A stretch of 64,000 bases of DNA from Robertkochia sediminum (GTDB lineage Bacteria > Bacteroidota > Bacteroidia > Flavobacteriales > Flavobacteriaceae), in contig NZ_JADMKT010000080.1 of the NCBI RefSeq assembly GCF_016786255.1, forward strand, positions 194,796 through 258,795, given 5' to 3'. The notes beneath the pieces were generated by a model, which did not search any database, was not told where the DNA came from, and saw nothing but the letters and a program-made list of their open reading frames with translations. Shown here one piece after another: positions 42,912 through 51,336 of this stretch. The position numbers were made by a program, and so were the translations under genes. Position 1 is the stretch's first letter; each line of letters opens with the position of its first letter.

Positions 42912-44546
42912 ATGAAAACGCTCAAAAATCTATTCATTTATATGTTCTCCCTGATGGCCCTCGTGTTGGGTTCGTCTTGTGAGACTGAAGAAACGTCCTA
43001 TGCATTCCAGGATGTTTCAGCACCGACCAACGTTGCTATTGCTTTTGATATGGCTCAAGACGATAGCGGAACTGTAACCGTAACCCCTTCTGCTGAGGGA
43101 GCTACTGCATTTGAGATCTTTTTTGGAGACGTAGAAGACGAAACTCCGGTTCAGGTTTCTCCAGGAGAAAGTGCCGATCACGTATATGCTGAAGGTACTT
43201 ACGAAATGAAAGTGGTTGCCGTTGGGATCACTGGTCTTACCAGCTCGTTGACTAAAACCGTTGATGTTTCTTTCAGCAAGCCTGAAAACCTTGTTTTGGA
43301 TATCCAAACCACTAACCTTACTGCAAACATTACTCCTTCTGCAGACAATGCAATGGAGTTTGAAGTATACTTTGGTGAGGTTTTAGGTGAAGAGCCGGTA
43401 GTAGTTGGTAACGGAGGAACTGCAAATTACACTTATGCTGCAGAAGGTGCGTATACTGTTCGCGTGGTTGCCAAAGGTGCTTCTTCACAGGTAACAGAGA
43501 CTTCCATCGTACTTACTATGGCGATCTCTGGAGGAGAAGTTCTTGGACTTCCTCTAAACTTTGAGTCTGAAACGCTTGATTACAGCGGATTCTTCGGATT
43601 TGGAGGTGCTGGTGTTGCAGTTATTGACAATCCTGATATGAGAGGAGCTAATACCAGTGCGAAGGTTATCGAGGTGCCAAAAGCGGCAGGAGCCGAAGTT
43701 TGGGCAGGTATTAAGATGGAGCTTCCGGAGCCGATCAACTTCACTGAGAGCACTGAGATGACGATCAATGTATGGTCTCCAAGAGCTGGTGTTCCTGTAT
43801 TGTTGAAATTAGAAGATACCAACTCTGAGCCTGATGGAAATGGTAATCCAAGTGTATTCGTAGAGGTTTGGGGAACTACCACCAGAGCTAATACCTGGGA
43901 GACTATCTCGTTTGATGTTTCAACATCTGAGAATCTGCCATATGATGCAGCTGTTGGGTATAATGCCATCGTTGTATTCCCTGATTTCGGGACTCCCGGA
44001 CAAGAAGAGACGTTCTACTTTGATGATTTCCAGTTAGGAAAGGTACTTCCTGCACTTCCGATCACTTTTGAATCAACCGGTGTTGAACTGGGATGGTCTC
44101 CATTTGAGACTAGTGTGGCCATCGTTGAGAATCCTCAGGTAGATGCCGACAATCCAAGTGCTACCGTTCTTGAAATGATCAAAGATGCCGATAAGCCTTT
44201 CTGGGGTGGAGCGCTCGTACTGCTTAAAGAGGGTATGGACCTTACCAATTCAGCGACTATCAGCGTGAAGATCTGGTCAAGCAGAGCCAATACGCCATTT
44301 ACAGTAGAAATTGAAGATTCAAGTACTATTGAAGGTTGTTGTCCAACAGTATTCGTTGTGAAAAGAGCGACCACTCAGACTTCTGGTACTTGGGAAACCT
44401 TTACTTTTGATTTCTCAGATGACCCAACATTCGATCTTGCGAATGTTTATGACAGAGTTGTTATTCGTCCATTCTCTAACGAGGACCAGTCGAATACTAC
44501 GGAGGCCGTGACCTTCTATGTTGATGATATCCAAATTGTTCAATAA
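42912..44546 (+). CDS. Surface glycan-binding lipoprotein: two PKD-like plus two CBM-like domains
   Basis: A 544-residue lipoprotein (Cys23 in LVLGSSCETEE). Two Ig/PKD-like repeats occupy about residues 36-205 (each with a TVTPSAEGATAFEIFFGDV / NITPSADNAMEFEVYFGEV strand pair). Two homologous beta-sandwich modules of about 160 residues follow (LPLNFESETLDYSGFFGFGG and LPITFESTGVELGWSPFETS, each ending in TFYVDDIQ/ETFYFDDFQ). The modules resemble CBMs of surface glycan-binding proteins in laminarin loci. It probably holds long glucan chains at the surface for GH16 attack. A CC pair (EGCCPTVF) sits in the second module only. Confidence 0.88.
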   Translation: MKTLKNLFIYMFSLMALVLGSSCETEETSYAFQDVSAPTNVAIAFDMAQDDSGTVTVTPSAEGATAFEIFFGDVEDETPVQVSPGESADHVYAEGTYEMKVVAVGITGLTSSLTKTVDVSFSKPENLVLDIQTTNLTANITPSADNAMEFEVYFGEVLGEEPVVVGNGGTANYTYAAEGAYTVRVVAKGASSQVTETSIVLTMAISGGEVLGLPLNFESETLDYSGFFGFGGAGVAVIDNPDMRGANTSAKVIEVPKAAGAEVWAGIKMELPEPINFTESTEMTINVWSPRAGVPVLLKLEDTNSEPDGNGNPSVFVEVWGTTTRANTWETISFDVSTSENLPYDAAVGYNAIVVFPDFGTPGQEETFYFDDFQLGKVLPALPITFESTGVELGWSPFETSVAIVENPQVDADNPSATVLEMIKDADKPFWGGALVLLKEGMDLTNSATISVKIWSSRANTPFTVEIEDSSTIEGCCPTVFVVKRATTQTSGTWETFTFDFSDDPTFDLANVYDRVVIRPFSNEDQSNTTEAVTFYVDDIQIVQ

Positions 44547-44559
44547 ATAACAATTGACT

Positions 44560-45465
44560 ATGAAAAAAATGATAAAAACGTTATCCGTACTATGGCTTTT
44601 GGCCATAGTACTGGTATCGTGCCAGGAAGATCGCGCAACGCTCGATCCCATTACCGTTCCGGCCAATCTGGAGGTGATGGTAGAGCTCGTTGGCGCAGAT
44701 GAAGCGAACCCTTACGGGGACGGTAGCGGGATCATCAATCTTAAAGCTACTGCAGAGAATGCGATTACCTATATGTTTACCGTAAATGGTGTGACTAAAA
44801 CCACTTCCGGTGGTGAGGCTACTTTTGGTGTTACCAATACCGGATTAAACGAGTATAACATTAATGTTGTGGCCAGTGGTCAGGGCGGACTCAGTTCCAG
44901 CAAAAACATGCCTGTAGAGGTGCTGTTCACCTATGAGCCACCACAAGACCTTCTCGATATGCTTTATGCAGACGGAGAGCGTGAGTGGAGAATTAAGGCT
45001 GAAGCTCCCGGACACTTTGGTCTTGGACCTGTAGGTGGTCAGATCCCAACCGAATGGTATGGAGCCGGGGCTAATGAAAAAGAAGGGCGTGGTATGTATG
45101 ACGACCGCTATACCTTTAGAGCCGACGGAACCTTTACCCATGTTACCAATGGAGATGTGTTTGGTCGTGTTGGCCTTATCGATGAACTCGGTGGATCCGG
45201 AGGAGAATCGGAAGGTGCAGATATCATTAACTACCAGTTTGGAGATTACACCGAAAACTGGGCGCTTAGCGAAGTTGATGGTAGCGAAGTGCTTATCCTT
45301 AACGGGATCGGTTTCTTCGGGTACTACACCGGTGGTAGCCATGTTTACCAGATCTTTGCTCGTGACGCGAATGAAATGGTGGTAAAAACTACCGACGGGA
45401 ACGGCGAGTTCGACTGGTGGTTTACCCTTATTGCGACCGATGCCGGTTCCGGTGTTGACCAATAA
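44560..45465 (+). CDS. PKD-domain lipoprotein, second surface binding protein
   Basis: A 301-residue lipoprotein from the ATG at 44560 (a TTG two codons before it is in frame); Cys21 in VLVSCQEDRA. Residues ~30-130 are a PKD-like module that closely resembles the N-terminal module of the GH16 enzyme encoded next (VGADEANPYGDGSGIINLKA here, VGSNASPAGNGSGTVNFEAT there). The C-terminal ~170 residues (RYTFRADGTFTHVTNGDVFG, WALSEVDGSEVLILNG) are of the lipocalin-like type found in many PUL proteins. Such proteins are sometimes annotated as glucanases, but no GH16 catalytic motif is present, so glycan binding is likelier. Confidence 0.85.
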   Translation: MKKMIKTLSVLWLLAIVLVSCQEDRATLDPITVPANLEVMVELVGADEANPYGDGSGIINLKATAENAITYMFTVNGVTKTTSGGEATFGVTNTGLNEYNINVVASGQGGLSSSKNMPVEVLFTYEPPQDLLDMLYADGEREWRIKAEAPGHFGLGPVGGQIPTEWYGAGANEKEGRGMYDDRYTFRADGTFTHVTNGDVFGRVGLIDELGGSGGESEGADIINYQFGDYTENWALSEVDGSEVLILNGIGFFGYYTGGSHVYQIFARDANEMVVKTTDGNGEFDWWFTLIATDAGSGVDQ

Positions 45466-45525
45466 ATAAAAGTTATGAGGTGGGAGTCAATTTTATATCA
45501 AACAACTACCTTTTATTAAATACAA

Positions 45526-45572
45526 AACTCCTTCTTACTCTTATATTCTGAGGGTGAGAGGGAGTTTTTTTT
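45526..45572 (+). terminator. Terminator between the binding-protein genes and the first GH16 gene
   Basis: A 16-bp stem (45526-45541 with 45551-45566, three G-U pairs, 9-base loop) followed by eight T residues. It lies 61 bp after the binding-protein stop and 40 bp before the GH16 start, so it may end or attenuate the susC-led transcript. Confidence 0.82.
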
Positions 45573-45611
45573 ATTGCAAAGAATTTATAACTACGTTAAA
45601 TACACTAATAC

Positions 45612-46697
45612 ATGAAAAATTTATTCAGATCTATTTCCTTTCTGGGTGTGATGACACTTTTTATAGTGTCCTGTTCAGGGGATAGTGATTCGGACGTCAC
45701 TAATCCGATACCAGATAATAATACATCGCCTTCTAACCTTCAGATCGAAACTCACATTGTAGGATCCAATGCCAGCCCCGCCGGGAATGGTAGTGGAACG
45801 GTAAATTTCGAAGCTACAGCAGATAATGCCTTGGATTATCGTTTCATATTTAATAATACTGTTAAGGAGTCTACTGAAGGTAAGGCCACTTTTAATTTCG
45901 GGGCCAGCGGTACCTTTACCGTTACGGTAGAAGCCCTTGGTGAGGGTAATACGACCGTAAGTGAGAATGTAACTTTTGAGATCTTTGTTGATCCCTCTTT
46001 GGTTTGGGCTCAGGAATTCGAAGAAGATGGATCACTTGATACCGATTTTTGGAACTATGAGATCGGTGACGGATGTGACCGCGGTATCTGTGGCTGGGGG
46101 AACAATGAAAAACAATGGTATACCGATAGCTCGGATAATGTAACTGTCGAAAATGATGTTCTTCGCATTACTGCCAGAGCAGAAAGTGATCAAGACTACG
46201 ATTATTCTTCGGCGCGTATAACTACGCAGAATAAATTCTCTTTCCAATACGGTAGAGTAGAAGTGCGTGCTAAATTACCTGAAGGTGGAGGAACCTGGCC
46301 TGCGATCTGGATGTTAGGAGCTAATATCAATGAGGTGGGTTGGCCTAAATGTGGCGAGATCGACATCATGGAGCATGTGGGTAACAACCCTGGTAGGGTG
46401 TCTGCTGCTACTCATGATGAGTTCTTTTATTCATCCAGTGCCCGTTACAATGCGACGAATGTGGATAATGTTTCAACAGAATTCCACGTTTACAGTCTTG
46501 AGTGGGATCAGAATGGGATGAATTTCTTCGTAGATGATAAACTCTTCTTTAATTCGCCAAACGACAATACATTGCCCTACAACCAGGACTTTTTCCTGAT
46601 CCTGAACATTGCCATGGGTGGTAATCTTGGTGGAGATATCGATCCGGCATTTCAATCGGGAAGTATGGAGATTGATTATATCAGGGTTTTTCAATAA
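45612..46697 (+). CDS. GH16 endo-beta-1,3-glucanase lipoprotein with PKD-like module
   Basis: A 361-residue lipoprotein (Cys21 in FIVSCSGDSD). A PKD-like domain covers about residues 38-127; the GH16 jelly-roll about 132-361. The catalytic motif is CGEIDIMEH, with nucleophile Glu249 and acid/base Glu254, in the laminarinase-type sequence GWPKCGEIDIMEHVG. Aromatic substrate residues (FWNYE, TWPAIWML) are present. It should cut laminarin or mixed-linkage beta-glucan outside the cell. It has its own upstream terminator and so probably a separate or attenuated transcript. The enzyme subfamily cannot be fixed by eye. Confidence 0.94.
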   Translation: MKNLFRSISFLGVMTLFIVSCSGDSDSDVTNPIPDNNTSPSNLQIETHIVGSNASPAGNGSGTVNFEATADNALDYRFIFNNTVKESTEGKATFNFGASGTFTVTVEALGEGNTTVSENVTFEIFVDPSLVWAQEFEEDGSLDTDFWNYEIGDGCDRGICGWGNNEKQWYTDSSDNVTVENDVLRITARAESDQDYDYSSARITTQNKFSFQYGRVEVRAKLPEGGGTWPAIWMLGANINEVGWPKCGEIDIMEHVGNNPGRVSAATHDEFFYSSSARYNATNVDNVSTEFHVYSLEWDQNGMNFFVDDKLFFNSPNDNTLPYNQDFFLILNIAMGGNLGGDIDPAFQSGSMEIDYIRVFQ

Positions 46698-46718
46698 TTC
46701 CTAAGAGTGGTTATCTTT

Positions 46719-46758
46719 GATGCTGTGCTCCAACAGGAGTACAGCATCTTTTTTTTTT
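46719..46758 (+). terminator. Terminator between the two GH16 genes
   Basis: A 13-bp stem (46719-46731 with 46736-46748, one G-U pair, loop AACA) followed by ten or more T residues. It lies directly between the two GH16 genes, 22 bp after one and 15 bp before the next. Confidence 0.9.
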
Positions 46759-46773
46759 AATTAAACAGACGTT

Positions 46774-47541
46774 ATGAAAAACCTATTTTATGTTGCTACA
46801 CTAGCTCTTTTCTTCATGTCCTGCAAACAGGAGAAGACACTTATTCTGCATGAAGATTTCTCGGGAGATACCCTGGATACATCGGTGTGGAGTTTTGCTC
46901 TTGGCGATGGTTGTCCGCAGGCCTGTGGATGGGGGAATAACGAGTTGCAGGTGTATACCGACAACAATCATCACCTGGAAGACGGGAAGCTCATTATTAC
47001 TGCTAAACAAGATACTTCGGGCTATACAGCGACTCGTATTAATACCAAAGGGAAGTTCGAATTTCAATACGGTACGGTAGAGATGAAAGCAAAGCTGCCC
47101 GCCGGTAAAGGTACGTGGCCTGCATTTTGGTTGCTTGGATCGAATATCGATCAGGTAGGTTGGCCTGCATGCGGGGAGGTGGATATTATGGAATATGCCG
47201 GGAGAGAGCCGGGGATCATCCATACCTCTATGCACACGCCTTCCAGTTATGGCAGAACCGTGAATACCGAAAAGAATATGATCCCAAATATCGAAGAAGG
47301 ATTTCATACCTATACCGCCAATTGGACCCCGGAGGCGATCACCTTTAGCATAGACGGGAAGAAAGTGTATACCTATGCACCGGAAGTGAAAAATGCGGAG
47401 ACATGGCCCTATGATCAGCCTTTTTATATCCTGCTGAACCTGGCTGTAGGAGGTACTTTCGGTGGAACCGAGATCGATAACAGCATTTTCCCTGTGACCT
47501 ATGAGATCGATTACGTTAAGGTATGGGAATACCAGAATTAA
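46774..47541 (+). CDS. GH16 endo-beta-1,3-glucanase lipoprotein, short form
   Basis: A 255-residue lipoprotein (Cys17 in ALFFMSCKQEK) made of the GH16 domain alone. Catalytic motif CGEVDIMEY with Glu135 and Glu140, and the laminarinase-type TWPAFWLLGSNIDQVGWPA. The closely related neighbour carries an extra PKD-like module and has EIDIMEH. Likely function is to hydrolyse beta-1,3-glucan oligomers at the surface or in the periplasm. The start ATG at 46774 lies 26 bp after the terminator's last stem base, so transcription through or a new promoter is needed. Confidence 0.94.
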   Translation: MKNLFYVATLALFFMSCKQEKTLILHEDFSGDTLDTSVWSFALGDGCPQACGWGNNELQVYTDNNHHLEDGKLIITAKQDTSGYTATRINTKGKFEFQYGTVEMKAKLPAGKGTWPAFWLLGSNIDQVGWPACGEVDIMEYAGREPGIIHTSMHTPSSYGRTVNTEKNMIPNIEEGFHTYTANWTPEAITFSIDGKKVYTYAPEVKNAETWPYDQPFYILLNLAVGGTFGGTEIDNSIFPVTYEIDYVKVWEYQN

Positions 47542-47611
47542 TTTAAGAGCATAGGCCTTTTTCAAAGAGGAGGCTTGGCAATAGCTATATCAACCCTGTG
47601 CTCAGGCTTTG

Positions 47612-48079
47612 TTAGTCTGCTGTGCGGGGTTGTTTGTATTTCTTATTTTTTATGGTCATGACCTCCATGATGCGGTCGGCCATTTGTGTGGAGATCCCGA
47701 TCTCTTGCCTTAACAGGCTTATGTAGTCTTCTTCATCATAGGTGTAATGCGCATCTGCCGCAACACCGTCTACGAGCCAGGCGAATACCATTTCCCGGTA
47801 CTTGGGGCGTATGATCCCTATGCAATCCTTGATAATGTCTTCGTTCTTATGCTCTCGAAGCATATCGTAAAACCGGCTCTTGCACTGCATCAGGTCCAGG
47901 TCGGCACTACAGAATTTTTTGGACATGGCCTGGTAACTCACGAATTCTTCAGGAGTAAAGTTATGGGTGCCCATAATGATATAGGCCAGGCACATGATGG
48001 CTTCCTGTTCTTCCAGTCCGCAAAGCGGACTCTTCTCTATGGTCTTATTGTTCTCTTCGGAGGATCGGTCGGACTGCAT
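47612..48079 (-). CDS. TerB-like helical protein of unknown function
   Basis: A 155-residue all-helical protein. The segments QEAIMCLAYIIMGTHNFTPE and FAWLVDGVAADAHYTYDEED resemble the paired helices of TerB/DjlA-type domains, where an acidic pair after a DG-like turn binds divalent cations. This is a fold-level guess from pattern. No tellurite genes are nearby. It is on the opposite strand to the PUL and closes it. The ATG at 48079 begins with a polar stretch. Confidence 0.72.
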   Translation of the reverse strand: MQSDRSSEENNKTIEKSPLCGLEEQEAIMCLAYIIMGTHNFTPEEFVSYQAMSKKFCSADLDLMQCKSRFYDMLREHKNEDIIKDCIGIIRPKYREMVFAWLVDGVAADAHYTYDEEDYISLLRQEIGISTQMADRIMEVMTIKNKKYKQPRTAD

Positions 48080-48293
48080 GATACGGCTCAGGTTTAATGT
48101 TTAACTGCACAGCATAGCATCGGCTCTTTAGGAGAAGTAAGGAGGGCAGGGTATCGGGGATGTAAGTTACGGTCTGTTTTATTAAAATTAATAAATCTCT
48201 GTTATTATGCAATTTACAGCCTTTAAAAGACCGTTGTTTTATTAGTTGAATACTTCTGCGACTGTTTGATCATGAATTGACTGTTTCGGAGAT

Positions 48294-49034
48294 CTAAAAC
48301 AAGCTGGAGAGTTCGGGATATTGCACTTGGTCCAGGATGTGCGACGTGTTTGAATCCTTGGTTCGGCTGTAAAGGTCTTTGCTCACCGTATAGGCCTGAA
48401 GCTCGCTCTCGGGGTATGCAGCACCTAACAGTGTTTTGAGGTCGGTGGGGGTGCAGGTGGGGTCGAGCCATTGTTTTTCTGTTTCCGGGTTAAGCAATAC
48501 CGGTTGCCGCTGTTTGACGTTGTGGATGTCTGCAAAATACGGAGAAGCCTGTTTGGTGAGTATGGCCAGGGTGATATACCCGTCGTTGCTTTTATTGTAG
48601 ATCCCTGCGAGGGCGAACGATTCCCGGTCGCTCCTGCCAATAAAATAGGGGTAGTTCTTACCGTTATGGCGGTGTGGTTCAAAGAATCCGTTTAGCGGTA
48701 CCAGGCATCTTTTGGTTAATGCCGAATGTTTGTAGATAAAGTGGTCGAATAGTTTTTCAGACCGGGCGTTGAGTCCTCTCCCGTATTTAACACTCTCCTT
48801 GTAATATTGCCTGTGATCGGCACCGGGGCGGTCGGTTGGCATAAGTCCCCACATGGCCGGAGTAAGTAGCTCAGGAGCCTCCTGAGGGATCATAAGCATG
48901 TATTCGTGGGCGAATCCGTTGCGATGGTAAAAGGTAAAGTCGGTTTCTCCTATGTCGAATGACGGATTGCGTTTTACCTTAAATCGGGATTCAAGCTGAG
49001 AGGTGGTCTTGGTCTGGCTGGTGTGGTAACACAT
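48294..49034 (-). CDS. SOS-response-associated peptidase (SRAP, YedK/HMCES family)
   Basis: A 246-residue SRAP protein that protects abasic sites in single-stranded DNA by a covalent thiazolidine bond at Cys2. Seen: Met-Cys2 (MCYHTSQT), the GLNARSEKLFD motif, LVPLNGFFEPHR with the catalytic Glu, and the His-containing IHNVKQRQPVLL. Start ATG at 49034 must be correct because Cys2 has to be exposed after Met removal. The gene is alone; a LexA box was not identified. The gap 48080-48293 on its far side holds no evident feature. Confidence 0.93.
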   Translation of the reverse strand: MCYHTSQTKTTSQLESRFKVKRNPSFDIGETDFTFYHRNGFAHEYMLMIPQEAPELLTPAMWGLMPTDRPGADHRQYYKESVKYGRGLNARSEKLFDHFIYKHSALTKRCLVPLNGFFEPHRHNGKNYPYFIGRSDRESFALAGIYNKSNDGYITLAILTKQASPYFADIHNVKQRQPVLLNPETEKQWLDPTCTPTDLKTLLGAAYPESELQAYTVSKDLYSRTKDSNTSHILDQVQYPELSSLF

Positions 49035-49091
49035 GTCAGGTGGTTTGATGAGGTAAGATAGTGAAAATGGTGAAGAGGTGAAGGGGTGAAG

Positions 49092-49146
49092 AGGTAGGTA
49101 GGTAGGTAGGTAGGTAGGTAGGTAGGTAGGTAGGTAGGTAGGTAGG
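49092..49146. repeat. Tetranucleotide tandem repeat (AGGT)13
   Basis: Thirteen uninterrupted AGGT units (49092-49143) plus AGG. On the minus strand one frame would give repeated Pro-Thr-Tyr-Leu, but it has no gene context. Purine-rich flanks on both sides look like decayed copies. Length variation by slippage is expected. From 49147 to 49365 nothing else was found. Confidence 0.92.
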
Positions 49147-49365
49147 CGGGCGGGGGAAGTAGGGAATTGTCACCTCGAGCCTGTCTTCCGAAAGTATGCC
49201 TGCATACTGAAGGGATGGTGATTGCGAAGCAATTTTATCGAGAGGGGTAAATGGGGAGGAAGCTAAACCGGTAAGCGGAAAAGTGGGGAAATAGGGCAAC
49301 CTTATTCAGGCATGCTCAATGCTCAAACTCTTAACCCTTCACCCGTACCCCCTTCATCTTTGATC

Positions 49366-49395
49366 AAAAAAAAAGCCCTTCATTTCTGAAGAGCT
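49366..49395 (-). terminator. Terminator of the tRNA-Leu gene
   Basis: On the minus strand the stem AGCTCTTCA-GAAA-TGAAGGGCT (one G-U pair, GAAA tetraloop) is followed by nine T residues, six bases after the tRNA 3' end. Confidence 0.85.
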
Positions 49396-49400
49396 CTTTG

Positions 49401-49482
49401 TGCGGGTGAAAGGACTCGAACCTTCACACCTTGCGGCACTAGATCCTAAGTCTAGCGTGTCTACCAATTCCACCACACCCGC
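49401..49482 (-). tRNA. tRNA-Leu (anticodon UAG)
   Basis: The minus strand folds into an 82-base class II tRNA. The acceptor stem GCGGGTG pairs with CACCCGC, discriminator A at 49401. The anticodon stem CTAGA/TCTAG has loop CTTAGGA, giving anticodon TAG (UAG, reading CUN Leu codons). It has a variable arm of the leucine type and a T-loop GGTTCGAGTCC. The CCA end is not encoded. A terminator follows. Confidence 0.95.
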
Positions 49483-49580
49483 GAATTGTGGGTGCAAATA
49501 TAAGGCAATTTTTGATATTGCAAAGAACTGTGAATGAAATTTTCATTTTTTGTACTTTTGGGGTATACAATTACTACTCC

Positions 49581-50972
49581 ATGGAAAATATAAAGTCGTA
49601 TATCACGACGCACCAACAACGATTTATTGATGAACTTATAGAACTGTTAAAGATTCCCTCGGTAAGTGCCGATCCTGCATTCTCTGAAGACGTGCTCAAT
49701 ACCGCTGAAGCAGTTCGAAGTGCCCTTGAAAAAGCAGGGTGTGATCATACCGAGATCTGTGAGACTCCGGGTTACCCTATTGTTTACGGCGAAAAGGTCG
49801 TAGACCCCGAACTCCCCACGGTGTTGGTTTATGGTCACTACGATGTGCAGCCGCCGGATCCAGTAGATCTTTGGCATTCGCCACCATTCGAACCGGTGAT
49901 CAAAGAAACCGAGCTGCACCCTGAGGGGGCTATCTTTGCCCGCGGGGCCTCAGACGATAAGGGGCAAATGTATATGCATGTTAAAGCCCTCGAGTATATG
50001 GTAGCTAACGATGAGCTGCCGTGTAATGTGAAATTCATGATCGAAGGTGAAGAGGAAGTTGGTTCTGAAAGCCTCGGATGGTTCCTCGAACGCAACCGCG
50101 AAAAGCTCGCTAACGATGTGATCCTGATCTCCGATACGGGAATGATCGCTAAAGATACCCCTTCTATCACTACCGGATTACGCGGACTCTCCTATGTGGA
50201 GGTGGAAGTTACCGGACCTAACCGCGACCTTCATAGTGGTCTTTATGGGGGCGCCGTAGCCAATCCGATCAATATTTTGTCAAAAATGATCGCTTCGCTT
50301 CAGGATGAGAATAACCATATCACCATTCCGGGATTCTACGATAAGGTGCAGGAATTGAGTCGCGAAGAGCGTGATGAAATGGCTAAAGCTCCGTTTTCTC
50401 TCGACGCCTATAAAAAGGCCCTGGATATTGCCGATGTTTACGGAGAGGCCGGTTACGTGACCAATGAACGCAACTCCATTCGTCCTACCCTTGATGTAAA
50501 TGGTATCTGGGGCGGATATACCGGAGAAGGCGCAAAAACGGTTATCGCTTCAAAAGCCTATGCTAAGATCTCCATGCGACTGGTGCCTCACCAAGACTGG
50601 GAAGAGATCACCGACCTGTTCCAAAAACACTTCGAGTCGATCGCTCCTGCCGGAGTTAAAGTAGTGGTGAAACCCCATCATGGCGGTTATCCCTATGTGA
50701 CTCCCATAGATAACGACGGCTACCAGGCGGCCAGTAAGGCTTATGAGGCTACCTTCGGAAAAACACCGATCCCACAACGCAGTGGAGGAAGTATTCCGAT
50801 CGTTTCCCTCTTTGAAAAAGAACTCAAAAGTAAGACCATCCTTATGGGATTCGGACTCGATAGTGACGCTATTCACTCACCTAACGAACACTATGGGATC
50901 TGGAATTACCTCAAGGGAATTGAGACCATTCCGTATTTCTATAAATACTTTACAGAGATCAAAACATCCTAA
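49581..50972 (+). CDS. M20-family metallopeptidase (dipeptidase)
   Basis: From the ATG at 49581 (463 residues) the protein has the M20 zinc residues: YGHYDVQPPDP, RGASDDKGQMYMHVKA, EGEEEVGSESLGWF with the catalytic Glu, and SDTGMIAKDTP; the closing His is in DAIHSPNEHYGIWN. It hydrolyses dipeptides or N-acyl amino acids. No signal peptide, so cytoplasmic. The frame open from 49488 begins without a start context and overlaps the tRNA leader. It ends at a terminator at 51021. Confidence 0.94.
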   Translation: MENIKSYITTHQQRFIDELIELLKIPSVSADPAFSEDVLNTAEAVRSALEKAGCDHTEICETPGYPIVYGEKVVDPELPTVLVYGHYDVQPPDPVDLWHSPPFEPVIKETELHPEGAIFARGASDDKGQMYMHVKALEYMVANDELPCNVKFMIEGEEEVGSESLGWFLERNREKLANDVILISDTGMIAKDTPSITTGLRGLSYVEVEVTGPNRDLHSGLYGGAVANPINILSKMIASLQDENNHITIPGFYDKVQELSREERDEMAKAPFSLDAYKKALDIADVYGEAGYVTNERNSIRPTLDVNGIWGGYTGEGAKTVIASKAYAKISMRLVPHQDWEEITDLFQKHFESIAPAGVKVVVKPHHGGYPYVTPIDNDGYQAASKAYEATFGKTPIPQRSGGSIPIVSLFEKELKSKTILMGFGLDSDAIHSPNEHYGIWNYLKGIETIPYFYKYFTEIKTS

Positions 50973-51020
50973 AGTATGCAAAGGATCTTAACGCATATAA
51001 AAAGATCGTAATGCATGTCC

Positions 51021-51058
51021 AATGCCCTCGCGGAGATTCTGTGGGGGCATTTTTTTTC
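51021..51058 (+). terminator. Terminator of the M20 peptidase gene
   Basis: Stem AATGCCCTC (51021-51029) with GGGGGCATT (51043-51051, one G-U pair), 13-base loop, then eight T residues. Confidence 0.82.
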
Positions 51059-51070
51059 TATCCCCGCGCT

Positions 51071-51194
51071 TTCTCTTGCTGTCTCTTGCTGTCTCTTTCT
51101 ATCTTTTTCTATCTCTTGCTATCTCTTTCTATCTCTTGCTTTCTCTTGCTTTCTCTTGCTTTCTCTTGCTCCTTCTTCTTCTTCTTCTTCTTCT
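51071..51194. repeat. Decamer tandem repeat NTCTCTTGCT followed by a (CTT)n tract
   Basis: Ten units of 10 bp in perfect register (51071-51170), mostly TTCTCTTGCT or ATCTCTTTCT variants, run into about eight CTT triplets to 51194. The plus strand is nearly pure pyrimidine. Three overlapping open frames are artefacts of the repeat. The remaining bases to the gene at 51337 hold nothing else recognisable. Confidence 0.9.
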
Positions 51195-51336
51195 GCTCTT
51201 CCTACTCTTCCTTCCCATTTCTGATCTCTTCCCTAGATCGGGATGTATTCTTTCCTGATGAGAAATTCTTTGTTGATTGTTCTTTATCTGGCTGTTAATG
51301 TGTAATTTAAGATTGTCTAACCAATAAGAAAGAAAG

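Noticed and set aside
46801-47565. Minus-strand open frame of 254 codons
   Set aside because: Antisense to the second GH16 gene, whose catalytic motif is intact.
49036-49299. Minus-strand frame with Pro-Thr-Tyr-Leu repeats
   Set aside because: Encoded by the AGGT microsatellite; no start context, no plausible protein.
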